DNA from: UBA4719 sp035654835
GTDB lineage: Bacteria; Actinomycetota; Actinomycetes; Actinomycetales; Dermatophilaceae
NCBI GenBank assembly: GCA_035654835.1
Contig: DASRVZ010000111.1
Span: 1-38,656 of the forward strand
Length of the DNA stretch: 38,656 bases
Direction of reading: 5' to 3'
This document shows positions 1-6,993 of the stretch, one piece after another (within the stretch, counting starts at the first letter, position 1; the number at the start of each line of letters is the position of its first letter). A program made the position numbers and the translations under genes. The notes beneath the pieces were generated by a model. That model was given only the letters and a program-made list of their open reading frames with translations. It searched no databases and was not told where the DNA came from.

Positions 1-478
1 GGACGAACCGGACACGGGCGAGGTCGAGCCAGGACACGGGCTCAAGATCGGCTACTACGCGCAGGAGCACGAGAACCTCGACATCTCGCGGACCGTTCTG
101 GAGAACATGAGGTCGGCGGCGCCCGATCTCGGCGACGTCGACACCCGCAAGACTCTGGGCTCGTTCCTGTTCAGCGGTGACGACGTGCACAAGCTGGCCA
201 GCGTGCTGTCCGGCGGGGAGAAGACTCGACTGTCCCTGGCCCTGTTGGTGGTGTCGTCAGCGAACGTCCTGCTGCTCGACGAGCCCACGAACAACCTTGA
301 CCCGGCCTCCCGGGAGGAGATCCTGGGCGCACTGCGCACGTACAAGGGCGCTGTCGTCCTCGTCAGTCACGACGAGGGTGCGGTTTCCGCTCTCGAGCCT
401 GAGCGGGTCCTGCTGCTACCTGATGGTGTCGAGGACCACTGGGGTCCGGACTATCTGGACCTCGTCGCGCTCGCCTAG
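1..478 (+). CDS. ABC-F family ATPase, C-terminal part (5' end outside window)
   Basis: The reading frame is open from the window edge (frame starting at base 2) and encodes the last 158 residues of a duplicated-ATPase ABC-F protein. The second nucleotide-binding domain is visible: a stretch ending GYYAQEHENLD typical of the segment before the ABC signature, the signature LSGGEKTRLSLAL (about visible residue 68), Walker B LLLLDEPTNNLD (about 90) and the H-loop LVSHDEG (about 120). There are no membrane segments. ABC-F proteins act in the cytosol on ribosomes (translation rescue or antibiotic protection) and have no transport role; which subtype this is cannot be told without the N-terminal half. 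The TAG stop codon doubles as the first three bases of the putative -10 box of the next gene. Confidence 0.9.
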   Translation, partial: DEPDTGEVEPGHGLKIGYYAQEHENLDISRTVLENMRSAAPDLGDVDTRKTLGSFLFSGDDVHKLASVLSGGEKTRLSLALLVVSSANVLLLDEPTNNLDPASREEILGALRTYKGAVVLVSHDEGAVSALEPERVLLLPDGVEDHWGPDYLDLVALA

Positions 479-488
479 AGTCGCTGGG
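476..488 (+). promoter_or_regulatory. Putative -10 box and leaderless start of the crotonase gene
   Basis: TAGAGT at 476-481 fits the actinobacterial TANNNT -10 pattern and lies 7 nt before the GTG at 489. No convincing Shine-Dalgarno sequence precedes that GTG. The TAG is also the stop codon of the upstream gene. No clear -35 is seen. Confidence 0.5.
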
Positions 489-563
489 GTGTCCAACCCT
501 GAGCAGTCGAACCCGGATCAGTCGAACCCGGATCAGTCGAACCCCGTGCAGTCCCAACCCCAT
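489..563 (+). repeat. 15-bp tandem repeat (minisatellite), about five units
   Basis: The unit CAGTCGAACCCGGAT occurs at 504-518 and 519-533 exactly, at 534-548 with changes at its end, and at 549-563 in a degenerate form; 489-503 is a weak first copy. The 15-bp period keeps the reading frame and would encode SNPDQ-like pentapeptides. Confidence 0.85.
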
Positions 564-1328
564 CCGATGCTCCGCGTCGAGCAGTCGGGTCCCGTCCTGA
601 CGATTACCCTGGACCGTCCTGAGCGCCGAAACTCCCAAGCGCCGAGTCTCTGGTCAGCGTTGGCCGAGATTGGCGCGGGGCTGTCCCCGACGGTGCGGGT
701 TGTGGTGATCCGCGCTGAAGGACCGTCGTTCTCCGCGGGCCTGGACCGGGCCATGTTGACCCCGCAAGGTGCGCCGGGGGAGCCGTCGATCCTCGCCCTG
801 GCCGCCGGCGCCAAGGGCCATCTCGAGGATGCCATCGAGCAGTTCCAGCGCGGTTTCGCGATCTGGGCTCAAGTGCCGGCGATCACGATCGCCGCGGTGC
901 AGGGTCATGCGATCGGCGCCGGATTCCAGCTGGCGCTCGCTTGTGACCTGCGGGTGGTTGCCGACGACGTCGCCTTTGCCATGCGTGAGACCAGCCTGGG
1001 CCTGGTGCCCGACCTCGCGGGCACCTCACCCCTGGTCCGGGCCGTCGGGTATGCGCGGGCACTCGAGATCTGTGTCACCGGCCGTTTCGTGGGGGCGCAG
1101 GAGGCTGTCGCGATCGGGCTGGCCTCCGTGGCTGTGCCACGTCAGGACCTCGACGCCGCGGTACGCGACCTGGCCGACGCCATACTGCAGGCGCCACAAG
1201 CAGCCGTGCGCGAGCTCAAGCCGTTGCTGCGCAACGCTGTCGACGCTACCCGGACGGAGCAGCTCAAGGCCGAACGCGAAGCACAGGCACGACTGCTCAC
1301 CGCGATGGTGGCCGGTTCGGGGAAGTAA
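489..1328 (+). CDS. Enoyl-CoA hydratase/isomerase (crotonase) family protein
   Basis: A 279-residue crotonase-fold protein, about the usual family length. Family marks are the oxyanion-hole region FSAGLDRAML (about residue 81), GHAIGAGFQLALACDLRV (about 139), a RETSLGLVP segment and ALEICVTGR. The two Glu residues in the last two segments align with the acid/base pair of classical enoyl-CoA hydratase, so hydratase activity in cytosolic fatty acyl-CoA breakdown is plausible; the substrate is unknown. I chose GTG 489 because a TANNNT box sits 7 nt upstream. This start adds a repetitive N-terminus (SNPDQ units) encoded by a 15-bp minisatellite. The alternative ATG at 567 begins exactly where family homology begins (MLRVEQSGPVLTITLDRP) but has no ribosome-binding site. 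The next gene follows after 105 bp. Confidence 0.85.
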   Translation: MSNPEQSNPDQSNPDQSNPVQSQPHPMLRVEQSGPVLTITLDRPERRNSQAPSLWSALAEIGAGLSPTVRVVVIRAEGPSFSAGLDRAMLTPQGAPGEPSILALAAGAKGHLEDAIEQFQRGFAIWAQVPAITIAAVQGHAIGAGFQLALACDLRVVADDVAFAMRETSLGLVPDLAGTSPLVRAVGYARALEICVTGRFVGAQEAVAIGLASVAVPRQDLDAAVRDLADAILQAPQAAVRELKPLLRNAVDATRTEQLKAEREAQARLLTAMVAGSGK

Positions 1329-1433
1329 GCCAGCCGCCGTGGTGTTGTCCAAGCCGACGACCACGACGATGAGATGATGAAGGCACACCTGCCCGCTGGA
1401 CGCGGGAGAGAGGGGCGCTAGAGCGGAGGCAGC

Positions 1434-3338
1434 ATGTCCATGCACGCAGGTTGGGGCATGATGCGCTCCCTTACCCGTGAGCCGTCGGTTGCCCAGCGAA
1501 AGCTGGCTCCGGGGACCGCGAAGCGGGTGATCTCCTACGCCCGCCCGTACAAGTCCCAGATCATCGTGTTCCTGGTCCTGGTGATCCTCGACTCTGCTCT
1601 GGTGGTGGCCACACCGCTCCTGCTCGGACAGATCATCGACAAGGGCGTCACCCCGGGGCGCTCGGATGTCGTGGTTCGACTCTCCCTGATCATCGCCGCC
1701 ATCGCTGTCCTTGACGGCGCTCTGACGCTGGTTCAGCGGTGGTACTCCTCGCGGATCGGCGAGGGACTCATCTTCGACCTGCGCACCCAGGTCTTCAGTC
1801 ACGTCCTGAAGCAGCCCATCGCCTTCTTCACCAGGGCGCAGACCGGGGCTTTGGTGAGCCGACTGAACAGTGACGTCATCGGGGCTCAACAGGCCTTCAC
1901 CTCAACGCTTTCCGGTGTGGTCAGCAACGTCGTCTCGCTGGTGTTCATCGTCACCGCGATGGCTTCGATCTCCTGGACGCTGACCCTGGCTGCGCTGATG
2001 TTGCTGCCCCTCTTCCTGCTCCCGGCTCGGGCCATGGGCCGCCGCCTTGCCGGCCTCAGCCACGAGGCCATGGGACTCAATGCCGAGCTCGGCACCCGGA
2101 TGACGGAGCGGTTCAACGTCGCCGGTGCCTTGCTGGTCAAGCTGTTCGGCACGCCCCGGATCGAGGATGAGCAGTATGCCGAGCGCGCCGGCCGGGTGCG
2201 CGACGTCGGGGTCAAGATCGCCCTCACCCGCACTCTTTTCTTCGTCGCGTTGACGCTGGTCGCCTCGCTGGCCACAGCCCTGGTCTACGGCGCCGGCGGT
2301 GTCATGACGGTGAACGACGTGATCCAGGTGGGCGAGCTGGTGGCGCTGGCTGCGCTGCTGGGACGGCTTTACGGGCCGCTGACGGCGCTGTCCAATGTGC
2401 GCGTCGACGTCATGACGGCCCTGGTTTCGTTCGAGCGGGTGTTCGAGGTGCTGGATCTCCAGCCGCTGGTCAAAGAGGCCACGAATCCCGTTGTCCTGCA
2501 GCAGCATCCGGTCTCCGTAGAGTTTGACGGCGTCGGGTTCCGCTATCCCTCCGCCGACGAGGTCTCACTGATCTCGCTGGAGACGGTGGCCTCCGGTGAC
2601 CGGCGTGGTGGCGGCTCCGTGCTTCACGACGTGACGTTCACCATCCAGCCCGGTGAGATGGTTGCCCTGGTGGGCCCGAGCGGCGCGGGCAAGACCACCA
2701 TCACGAGCCTGGTGGCCAGACTGTACGACCCCACCGAAGGCCGGATCCGCCTGGGCGGGACCGATCTGCGCGACGCGTCGATGGAGTCGTTGCACGACGT
2801 CGTCGGCGTGGTGACCCAGGACGCGCACCTGTTCCACGACACCATCGCGGCCAACCTGGCCTATGCCAAGCCGGGGGCGACCCGGGACGAGATGATCTCC
2901 GCACTGAGGTCGGCACAGGTGTGGGATCTGGTCTCAAGCCTCCCTGAGGGTCTGGACACCGTCGTGGGCGATCGTGGACACCGCCTTTCCGGCGGCGAGA
3001 AACAACGCCTGGCCATCGCCAGACTGCTGCTCAAGGGACCCGGTCTGGTGGTTCTTGACGAAGCCACGGCCCACCTCGACAGCGAGTCCGAGCTTGCAGT
3101 CCAACGGGCGTTGGATACCGCGCTGACCGGTCGCACCGCCCTGGTGATCGCGCACCGGCTGTCAACAGTCCGGGGTGCGGACCAGATCCTGGTCGTGGTC
3201 GATGGCCGGATCGTGCAACGAGGCAAGCACCACGAGCTGCTGGCCCAGGGTGGGGTCTACGCAGACCTCTACAACACACAGTTCGCCACACAGACACGCA
3301 GTGAGGCGGACGGCGCGAGCCTGGCTCCATTGTCTTGA
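1434..3338 (+). CDS. ABC exporter half-transporter (TM domain fused to ATPase)
   Basis: A 634-residue type IV (B-family-like) exporter half: six predicted membrane helices (first near residues 40-62, IIVFLVLVILDSALVVATPLL), then one ATPase domain. Walker A GPSGAGKTT is near residue 413, signature LSGGEKQRLAIAR near 517, and Walker B with catalytic Glu VVLDEATAHLD near 537. All ATP-site motifs are intact, so a homodimer with two working sites is likely, unlike the heterodimer at 21.5-25.2 kb. Between the A-loop Tyr and Walker A there is an extra loop of about 20 residues (SLISLETVASGDRRGGG). The substrate cannot be inferred. The start ATG 1434 has a good Shine-Dalgarno GGAGG at 1425-1429. Three 17-bp tandem units begin within the stop codon. 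Confidence 0.92.
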   Translation: MSMHAGWGMMRSLTREPSVAQRKLAPGTAKRVISYARPYKSQIIVFLVLVILDSALVVATPLLLGQIIDKGVTPGRSDVVVRLSLIIAAIAVLDGALTLVQRWYSSRIGEGLIFDLRTQVFSHVLKQPIAFFTRAQTGALVSRLNSDVIGAQQAFTSTLSGVVSNVVSLVFIVTAMASISWTLTLAALMLLPLFLLPARAMGRRLAGLSHEAMGLNAELGTRMTERFNVAGALLVKLFGTPRIEDEQYAERAGRVRDVGVKIALTRTLFFVALTLVASLATALVYGAGGVMTVNDVIQVGELVALAALLGRLYGPLTALSNVRVDVMTALVSFERVFEVLDLQPLVKEATNPVVLQQHPVSVEFDGVGFRYPSADEVSLISLETVASGDRRGGGSVLHDVTFTIQPGEMVALVGPSGAGKTTITSLVARLYDPTEGRIRLGGTDLRDASMESLHDVVGVVTQDAHLFHDTIAANLAYAKPGATRDEMISALRSAQVWDLVSSLPEGLDTVVGDRGHRLSGGEKQRLAIARLLLKGPGLVVLDEATAHLDSESELAVQRALDTALTGRTALVIAHRLSTVRGADQILVVVDGRIVQRGKHHELLAQGGVYADLYNTQFATQTRSEADGASLAPLS

Positions 3339-3385
3339 GGCTGGTTCCGTCCTGAGGCTGGTTCCGCCTTGAGGCTGGCTCCGTC
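3335..3385 (+). repeat. Three tandem 17-bp units at the end of the exporter gene
   Basis: Units begin at 3335, 3352 and 3369 and follow the pattern YTGAGGCTGGYTCCGYC with one to three differences. The first unit overlaps the exporter stop codon (TGA 3336-3338). Confidence 0.85.
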
Positions 3386-3389
3386 GTCC

Positions 3390-3553
3390 CAGCACCGGAC
3401 CGGGACGAAGGTCCCCGACAGGAAGTTGGCGCCCATAACCGCGTCGGGGAAGTCGTTCCCGTTGGCGATCACCGCCTTGCGGATCGGCGTCGCGCTGGTG
3501 CCGAACGTGTCCCGGGCGATGGCGGCCGACGTCGCGTACCGTGGTGGAGGCAC
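3390..3553 (-). pseudogene. Relic of a cell wall-binding repeat 2 (CW_binding_2) protein
   Basis: Read on the minus strand from 3553, the frame gives RYATSAAIARDTF, then KAVIANGNDFPDAVMGANFLSGTFVPV. This matches the core of one PF04122-type repeat: the RYATA..IA helix, the VVIANG.DFPDAL strand-loop and the following hydrophobic segment. Intact proteins carry several repeats plus a signal peptide. Here only part of one repeat remains, starting abruptly right after the SDR gene stop, with no start context, and its 3' side runs into the 17-bp tandem repeat. I read it as a decayed remnant of a secreted wall-binding protein. Confidence 0.6.
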
Positions 3554-3557
3554 CGAA

Positions 3558-4319
3558 TCAGAGGCTGCGGGTGGCCCCGCCGTCGACGGTGATCACCGAT
3601 CCGGACATGTACGACGCAGCCGGTGACGTGACGAACGCCGCGACCCGCCCGAACTCCTCGGGCTCGCCGTAACGTCCCAGAGGGATGCTCGCGCTGTTGC
3701 GCCGACGTGACTCCGCCGGGTCTCCGGATGCCGCGTCGAGCTCCTGCATCCGGTCCGTGGCGATCCGGCCCGGAAGGATCACGTTGACCCTCGACCCGCG
3801 CGGACCGTACTCGTCGGCAAGGGTCTTGGCGGCCATCGCCAGCCCGGGACGAAGGCCGTTGGAGATCGCGAGCCCGGGGATGGGGCTGCGTACCGATGTC
3901 GAGAGCACGATGGTGACGCTCACCGGGGAGGTTGTGGCGGACAGCACGGCCCTGGCCAGGCGCAGCTGGCCGAGGAACACCGACTCGAAAGCGCCCCGCC
4001 AGGCGTCGTCATCAACGTCCGCTGCCGTCCCCGGGGCGGGACCGCCGACGCTGATCACCGCGCCGTCGAGCTGGCCGAAGCGTTCCAGGGCGACTGCGAC
4101 AAGACGGCCGGCCGTCTCGACGTCGGCGAGGTCCGCCGCGACGGCGATGACACGATCAGGTGCCTCCAGCGCGATGGCCGCGGTGTTGATGGCGTCCTGC
4201 GACCGCGAGGCGATGACCACGCGAGCGCCGTCTGCCACCAGCTCTGCCGCTGCCGCGAAGCCCAGGCCGCGCGAGGCGCCACTGACGATGTAGACACGGT
4301 CGTCCAGGTCAAGGTTCAT
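3558..4319 (-). CDS. Atypical short-chain dehydrogenase/reductase lacking the Tyr-Lys pair
   Basis: A 253-residue SDR of normal length. The Rossmann glycine motif SGASRGLG is at residues 13-20 and the C-terminus SGSVITVDGGATRSL is typical of FabG-like SDRs. The catalytic region reads STSVRSPIPGLAISNGLRPGL. Aligned with YSASK of the FabG in this window, the Tyr position is Ser143 and the Lys position is Arg147. The NNAG motif is also altered (SVGGP, residues 90-94). The nucleotide-binding fold is kept but the usual proton relay is not, so classical ketoreductase activity is doubtful. The start ATG 4319 agrees with a weak -10-like box 6 nt upstream. SURF1 lies upstream on the same strand, 73 bp away. 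The substrate is unknown. Confidence 0.85.
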   Translation of the reverse strand: MNLDLDDRVYIVSGASRGLGFAAAAELVADGARVVIASRSQDAINTAAIALEAPDRVIAVAADLADVETAGRLVAVALERFGQLDGAVISVGGPAPGTAADVDDDAWRGAFESVFLGQLRLARAVLSATTSPVSVTIVLSTSVRSPIPGLAISNGLRPGLAMAAKTLADEYGPRGSRVNVILPGRIATDRMQELDAASGDPAESRRRNSASIPLGRYGEPEEFGRVAAFVTSPAASYMSGSVITVDGGATRSL

Positions 4320-4331
4320 GCGCCCATGCTT
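4320..4331 (-). promoter_or_regulatory. Weak leaderless-type -10 box before the SDR gene
   Basis: On the minus strand AAGCAT (4326-4331) lies 6 nt before ATG 4319. It keeps A at position 2 and T at position 6 of the hexamer but lacks the first T, so it is weaker than the others in the window. Confidence 0.3.
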
Positions 4332-4392
4332 GCACGCAGCTTCCTACGTGGGGTCGCAGGCATGGACGTCCGACCGGCTTCCCGGCGGCCGG

Positions 4393-5217
4393 CTATTCGT
4401 CCTCTTCGTCCCATATCCGGGTCTTGCGGGCCTTGCTGGGCATCGGCCGAGCCGATGGGCTGGCCGGAGAGGGCAGGGTCGATCCGGAGCCCTCAAGCTG
4501 TTCCCGCCGGGCGCCGACGAAGACCATCACGAGGCCGACGGGGGACGCGAGCCACCACTGCAGCGCGTAGGCCAGGTGCGGTCCCTCGTCGGTGTCGGGC
4601 GCAGCGAGGGCTTGCGGACGGACGATCTGTTGGCCGGGCCTCCCAGCCTCGTCGCGTGCGATCAGGTAGGCGCCGTACAGCGAGGCGCCCGTCTGGGCAC
4701 GGGCCTCGGCGACGTTGATCGATGCAAGCTGTCCCGCGGGCATCTGTCGGCCGAAGCTCGGTTCACCCACCCGCAGCCAGCCGGTGACCGTGACGTCTCC
4801 GGCGGGGGTGGCCGGCACGGGGGGTGGGTCGGCAGCGGTCCGGCCGTTGGGAATCCACCCGCGGTCGACCAGGAGCGACGTACCGTCCGCAAGGTCCAGT
4901 GGAATGGTCACTTCGTAGCCGAACACGCCATGGTTCGGACGGTTGCGTACAAGCATGAGGCTGCGGTCGGCATACCGGCCGGTCGCGGTGACCAGCGTCC
5001 ACTCCTCGGCGCGGGCCAGGCTGGCGCCGGGTCCGTGCAGCACGTGGGACAGCGGAATCGGACTGGCCAGATAGTGGCTGTTGATCCGTGCCGCCCTCGC
5101 CGCCTTGTCCTCATGCCGGTGCCACTGCCACTGGCCAAGGAAGTAGCAGGCGATGGCGAAGAGCGTGGCTACCGCCAACGCGGTGAGCCAACGGCGCGAC
5201 ATCACCACTCGTAGCAC
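4393..5217 (-). CDS. SURF1 family protein (cytochrome oxidase assembly)
   Basis: A 274-residue membrane protein. It has an N-terminal membrane helix (WLTALAVATLFAIACYFLGQWQWHRH), a large outer domain with the SURF1 hallmark VDRGWIPNG and a later TGWLR segment, then a second helix near the C-terminus (YALQWWLASPVGLVMVFVG) followed by an acidic tail (WDEEDE). SURF1 proteins help insert haem a during assembly of aa3-type cytochrome c oxidase in the plasma membrane. GTG 5217 gives the common start VLRVVMSRRWL and has TACCGT 6 nt upstream; ATG 5202 is the alternative. It diverges from moaA, with only 31 bp between the two start codons. Confidence 0.88.
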   Translation of the reverse strand: MLRVVMSRRWLTALAVATLFAIACYFLGQWQWHRHEDKAARAARINSHYLASPIPLSHVLHGPGASLARAEEWTLVTATGRYADRSLMLVRNRPNHGVFGYEVTIPLDLADGTSLLVDRGWIPNGRTAADPPPVPATPAGDVTVTGWLRVGEPSFGRQMPAGQLASINVAEARAQTGASLYGAYLIARDEAGRPGQQIVRPQALAAPDTDEGPHLAYALQWWLASPVGLVMVFVGARREQLEGSGSTLPSPASPSARPMPSKARKTRIWDEEDE

Positions 5218-5229
5218 CTGACGACGGTA
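5218..5229 (-). promoter_or_regulatory. Leaderless-type -10 box of SURF1
   Basis: TACCGT on the minus strand (5224-5229) sits 6 nt before GTG 5217. It is only 6 bp from the opposing moaA -10 box. Confidence 0.5.
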
Positions 5230-5235
5230 CCCGTT

Positions 5236-5248
5236 TACGCTGGAGGTC
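5236..5248 (+). promoter_or_regulatory. -10 box and purine-rich start region of moaA
   Basis: TACGCT (5236-5241) lies 7 nt before ATG 5249. The 7 nt between (GGAGGTC) also look like a Shine-Dalgarno sequence, though they would be too close to the start and right at the 5' end if transcription begins near the ATG. Either start mode is possible. Confidence 0.45.
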
Positions 5249-6271
5249 ATGACGACCATCCCGATCGCCACGGTCTCGAGCTCTGGCATGCCCGATACCT
5301 TCGGCCGATTCGCTTCGGATCTGCGGGTCTCGGTCACTGATCGTTGCAACCTGCGCTGCACGTACTGCATGCCGGCTGAGGGTCTGCCGTGGATGTCCAA
5401 GCCCCAGATGCTCACCGACGAGGAGATGCTGCGGATCGTCGCCGTCTTTGTCGGGCTGGGGGTACGTCAGGTGCGGCTCACGGGCGGTGAGCCGCTGCTG
5501 CACCGATCCCTGGTCGAGCTGGTCGCGGGAATTGCTGCGATGAAGCCGCGGCCCGTGATCGCCATGACCACCAACGGAGTTGGCCTTGAACGGCTGGCCG
5601 AGCCGCTGGCCCGCGCAGGTCTCGACCGCGTGAACGTCAGCCTCGACACGATCGACCAGCAGGAGTTCTTCGCCCTCACCCGGCGTGACCGTCTCGCCGA
5701 CGTCGAAAAGGGCCTCAAGGCGGCAGCCTCGGCAGGGTTGACCCCGGTCAAGGTCAATGCGGTGGCGATGCGAGGTGTCAACAGCCACAGCGCTGCTGAC
5801 GTGCTGCAGTGGTGTCTGGACCGTGACTACGAGCTGCGGTTCATTGAGCAGATGCCGCTGGATGCCCAGCACGAGTGGCAGCGAGATGTGATGGTCACCG
5901 CGGATGAGATCCGCAAGCAGCTGTCCGTCCGGTTCACCTTGACACCGCTGCCGGACGGGGCCCGGGGCAGCGCGCCCGCCGAGCTGTTCCTCGTCGATGG
6001 CGGACCGGCAACGGTGGGAATCGTCGCAAGCGTGTCGGCCCCGTTCTGCTCCGCCTGCGACCGGGTCAGGCTGACCGCGGACGGTCAGGTCCGCAACTGC
6101 CTGTTCGCCAAGGGCGAGGTGGACCTGCGGGGTCCGTTGCGCGACGGTGCCACCGATGCTGAGCTGGCGCATCTGATCCAGGGCGAGATGTGGCACAAGG
6201 CCCGAGGCCACGGCATCGGCAAACCGGACTTCGTCCAGCCTGATCGCCCGATGTCGGCCATCGGCGGCTGA
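5249..6271 (+). CDS. moaA: GTP 3',8-cyclase MoaA (molybdenum cofactor synthesis)
   Basis: A 340-residue radical SAM enzyme. The N-terminal [4Fe-4S] motif CNLRCTYC gives Cys33, Cys37 and Cys40. LTGGEPLLH follows (SAM-binding GGE). The second cluster site is in FCSACDRVRLTADGQVRNCLF, and the protein ends in the Gly-Gly typical of MoaA. With MoaC it turns GTP into cyclic pyranopterin monophosphate, the first step of Moco synthesis, in the cytosol. No other moa/moe gene lies in the window, so it is a detached member of the pathway. The start at ATG 5249 is supported by the -10/GGAGG context. It ends 20 bp from a convergent small gene. Confidence 0.96.
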   Translation: MTTIPIATVSSSGMPDTFGRFASDLRVSVTDRCNLRCTYCMPAEGLPWMSKPQMLTDEEMLRIVAVFVGLGVRQVRLTGGEPLLHRSLVELVAGIAAMKPRPVIAMTTNGVGLERLAEPLARAGLDRVNVSLDTIDQQEFFALTRRDRLADVEKGLKAAASAGLTPVKVNAVAMRGVNSHSAADVLQWCLDRDYELRFIEQMPLDAQHEWQRDVMVTADEIRKQLSVRFTLTPLPDGARGSAPAELFLVDGGPATVGIVASVSAPFCSACDRVRLTADGQVRNCLFAKGEVDLRGPLRDGATDAELAHLIQGEMWHKARGHGIGKPDFVQPDRPMSAIGG

Positions 6272-6291
6272 CGGTCAACAGCGGGGTTGGC

Positions 6292-6540
6292 TCAGAGCGC
6301 CTTGTCCGTGACCTTCGCAGCACCGAGCTCGGACACCGGGACGGCGTCCTTCAGGAACCCACGAGACGACAAGTAGTCCGACAGCGGCTCAGCATGCTCC
6401 TCGCAGGCCAGCCATGTCTTGCGCCGGTCAGGCATGTGCAGCTTCGGGTTGTTCCACAACAGTCCGTATGCCGCGTCCGCACGGCAGCCCTTGGCGCTGC
6501 AGCGGATCGGGCTCTTGGGGTGGGTTGCGTTTGGGGTCAT
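6292..6540 (-). CDS. Small conserved actinobacterial protein ('acetone carboxylase'-like)
   Basis: An 82-residue protein beginning MTPNATHPKSPIRCSAKGC and containing WNNPKLHMPDRRKTWLACEEH. Cysteines and a histidine spaced as CSAKGC...CEEH look like a small zinc-binding fold. Similar short actinobacterial proteins are often labelled acetone carboxylase in databases, but nothing here supports that enzyme activity, so I leave the function open. The ATG overlaps the stop of the DUF3099 gene (ATGA, 6537-6540), so the two are translationally coupled. Confidence 0.75.
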   Translation of the reverse strand: MTPNATHPKSPIRCSAKGCRADAAYGLLWNNPKLHMPDRRKTWLACEEHAEPLSDYLSSRGFLKDAVPVSELGAAKVTDKAL

Positions 6541-6875
6541 TCCGGCAGGTCCTTGTCGATAACAGGGGGTTCGAGCGGTGCAGGCATGGGGTTGCTGGGC
6601 GCTACCGGTCCAAGATACGTGCCCCGCAGGGGCCTGGTTGCATTGGCCATGACCACGGCGATGTAGGGCAGAACCACCGCCGCGACGACCAGGGCCCAAC
6701 CGATGACGGTCCAGTGGAGCAGGACGATCGCGACGACCGCGAGGACGAAACACACGGTGCGGATCCCCATCGACACCAGATAGCGACGCATCCGCATGTC
6801 CTGGTCGTCCCGGAGTGACGCGGGCAGCGCGGTGACGGCGAACACCTTGGGGGGAGGGGTGCCGCGCTTTCTCAC
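6537..6875 (-). CDS. DUF3099 membrane protein
   Basis: A 112-residue protein with a short cytosolic N-terminus, the family segment DMRMRRYLVSMGIRTVCFVLAVV, two closely spaced membrane helices (VCFVLAVVAIVLL and ALVVAAVVLPYIAVV) and a Pro-rich tail. DUF3099 proteins are small actinobacterial membrane proteins of unknown function. GTG 6875 is chosen because TATCGT lies 6 nt upstream and it fits the family N-terminus. It overlaps the next gene by 4 bp (ATGA) and diverges from fabG. Confidence 0.85.
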   Translation of the reverse strand: MRKRGTPPPKVFAVTALPASLRDDQDMRMRRYLVSMGIRTVCFVLAVVAIVLLHWTVIGWALVVAAVVLPYIAVVMANATRPLRGTYLGPVAPSNPMPAPLEPPVIDKDLPE

Positions 6876-6887
6876 ACCTCAACGATA
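6876..6887 (-). promoter_or_regulatory. Leaderless-type -10 box of the DUF3099 gene
   Basis: TATCGT on the minus strand (6882-6887), 6 nt before GTG 6875; no Shine-Dalgarno sequence. Confidence 0.5.
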
Positions 6888-6925
6888 TGCCGTGGGGCCA
6901 TGCGGCGTACCGGCCGGTAGTCGGC

Positions 6926-6931
6926 TAGCGT
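6926..6931 (+). promoter_or_regulatory. Possible -10 box for fabG-fabI
   Basis: TAGCGT fits TANNNT and would give a leader of roughly 55 nt. That agrees with fabG having a true Shine-Dalgarno sequence (GGAGG 6984-6988) instead of a leaderless start. Confidence 0.35.
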
Positions 6932-6993
6932 CCCGAGTGGCCGCCCGACCGCGCGTGCGCTCTGCCAGACCCGGACCCATGTTGGAGGAACTG

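Noticed and set aside
489..563. CRISPR array in the tandem repeats
   Set aside because: Units are 15-18 bp with no spacers between them, too few, and no cas gene is present.
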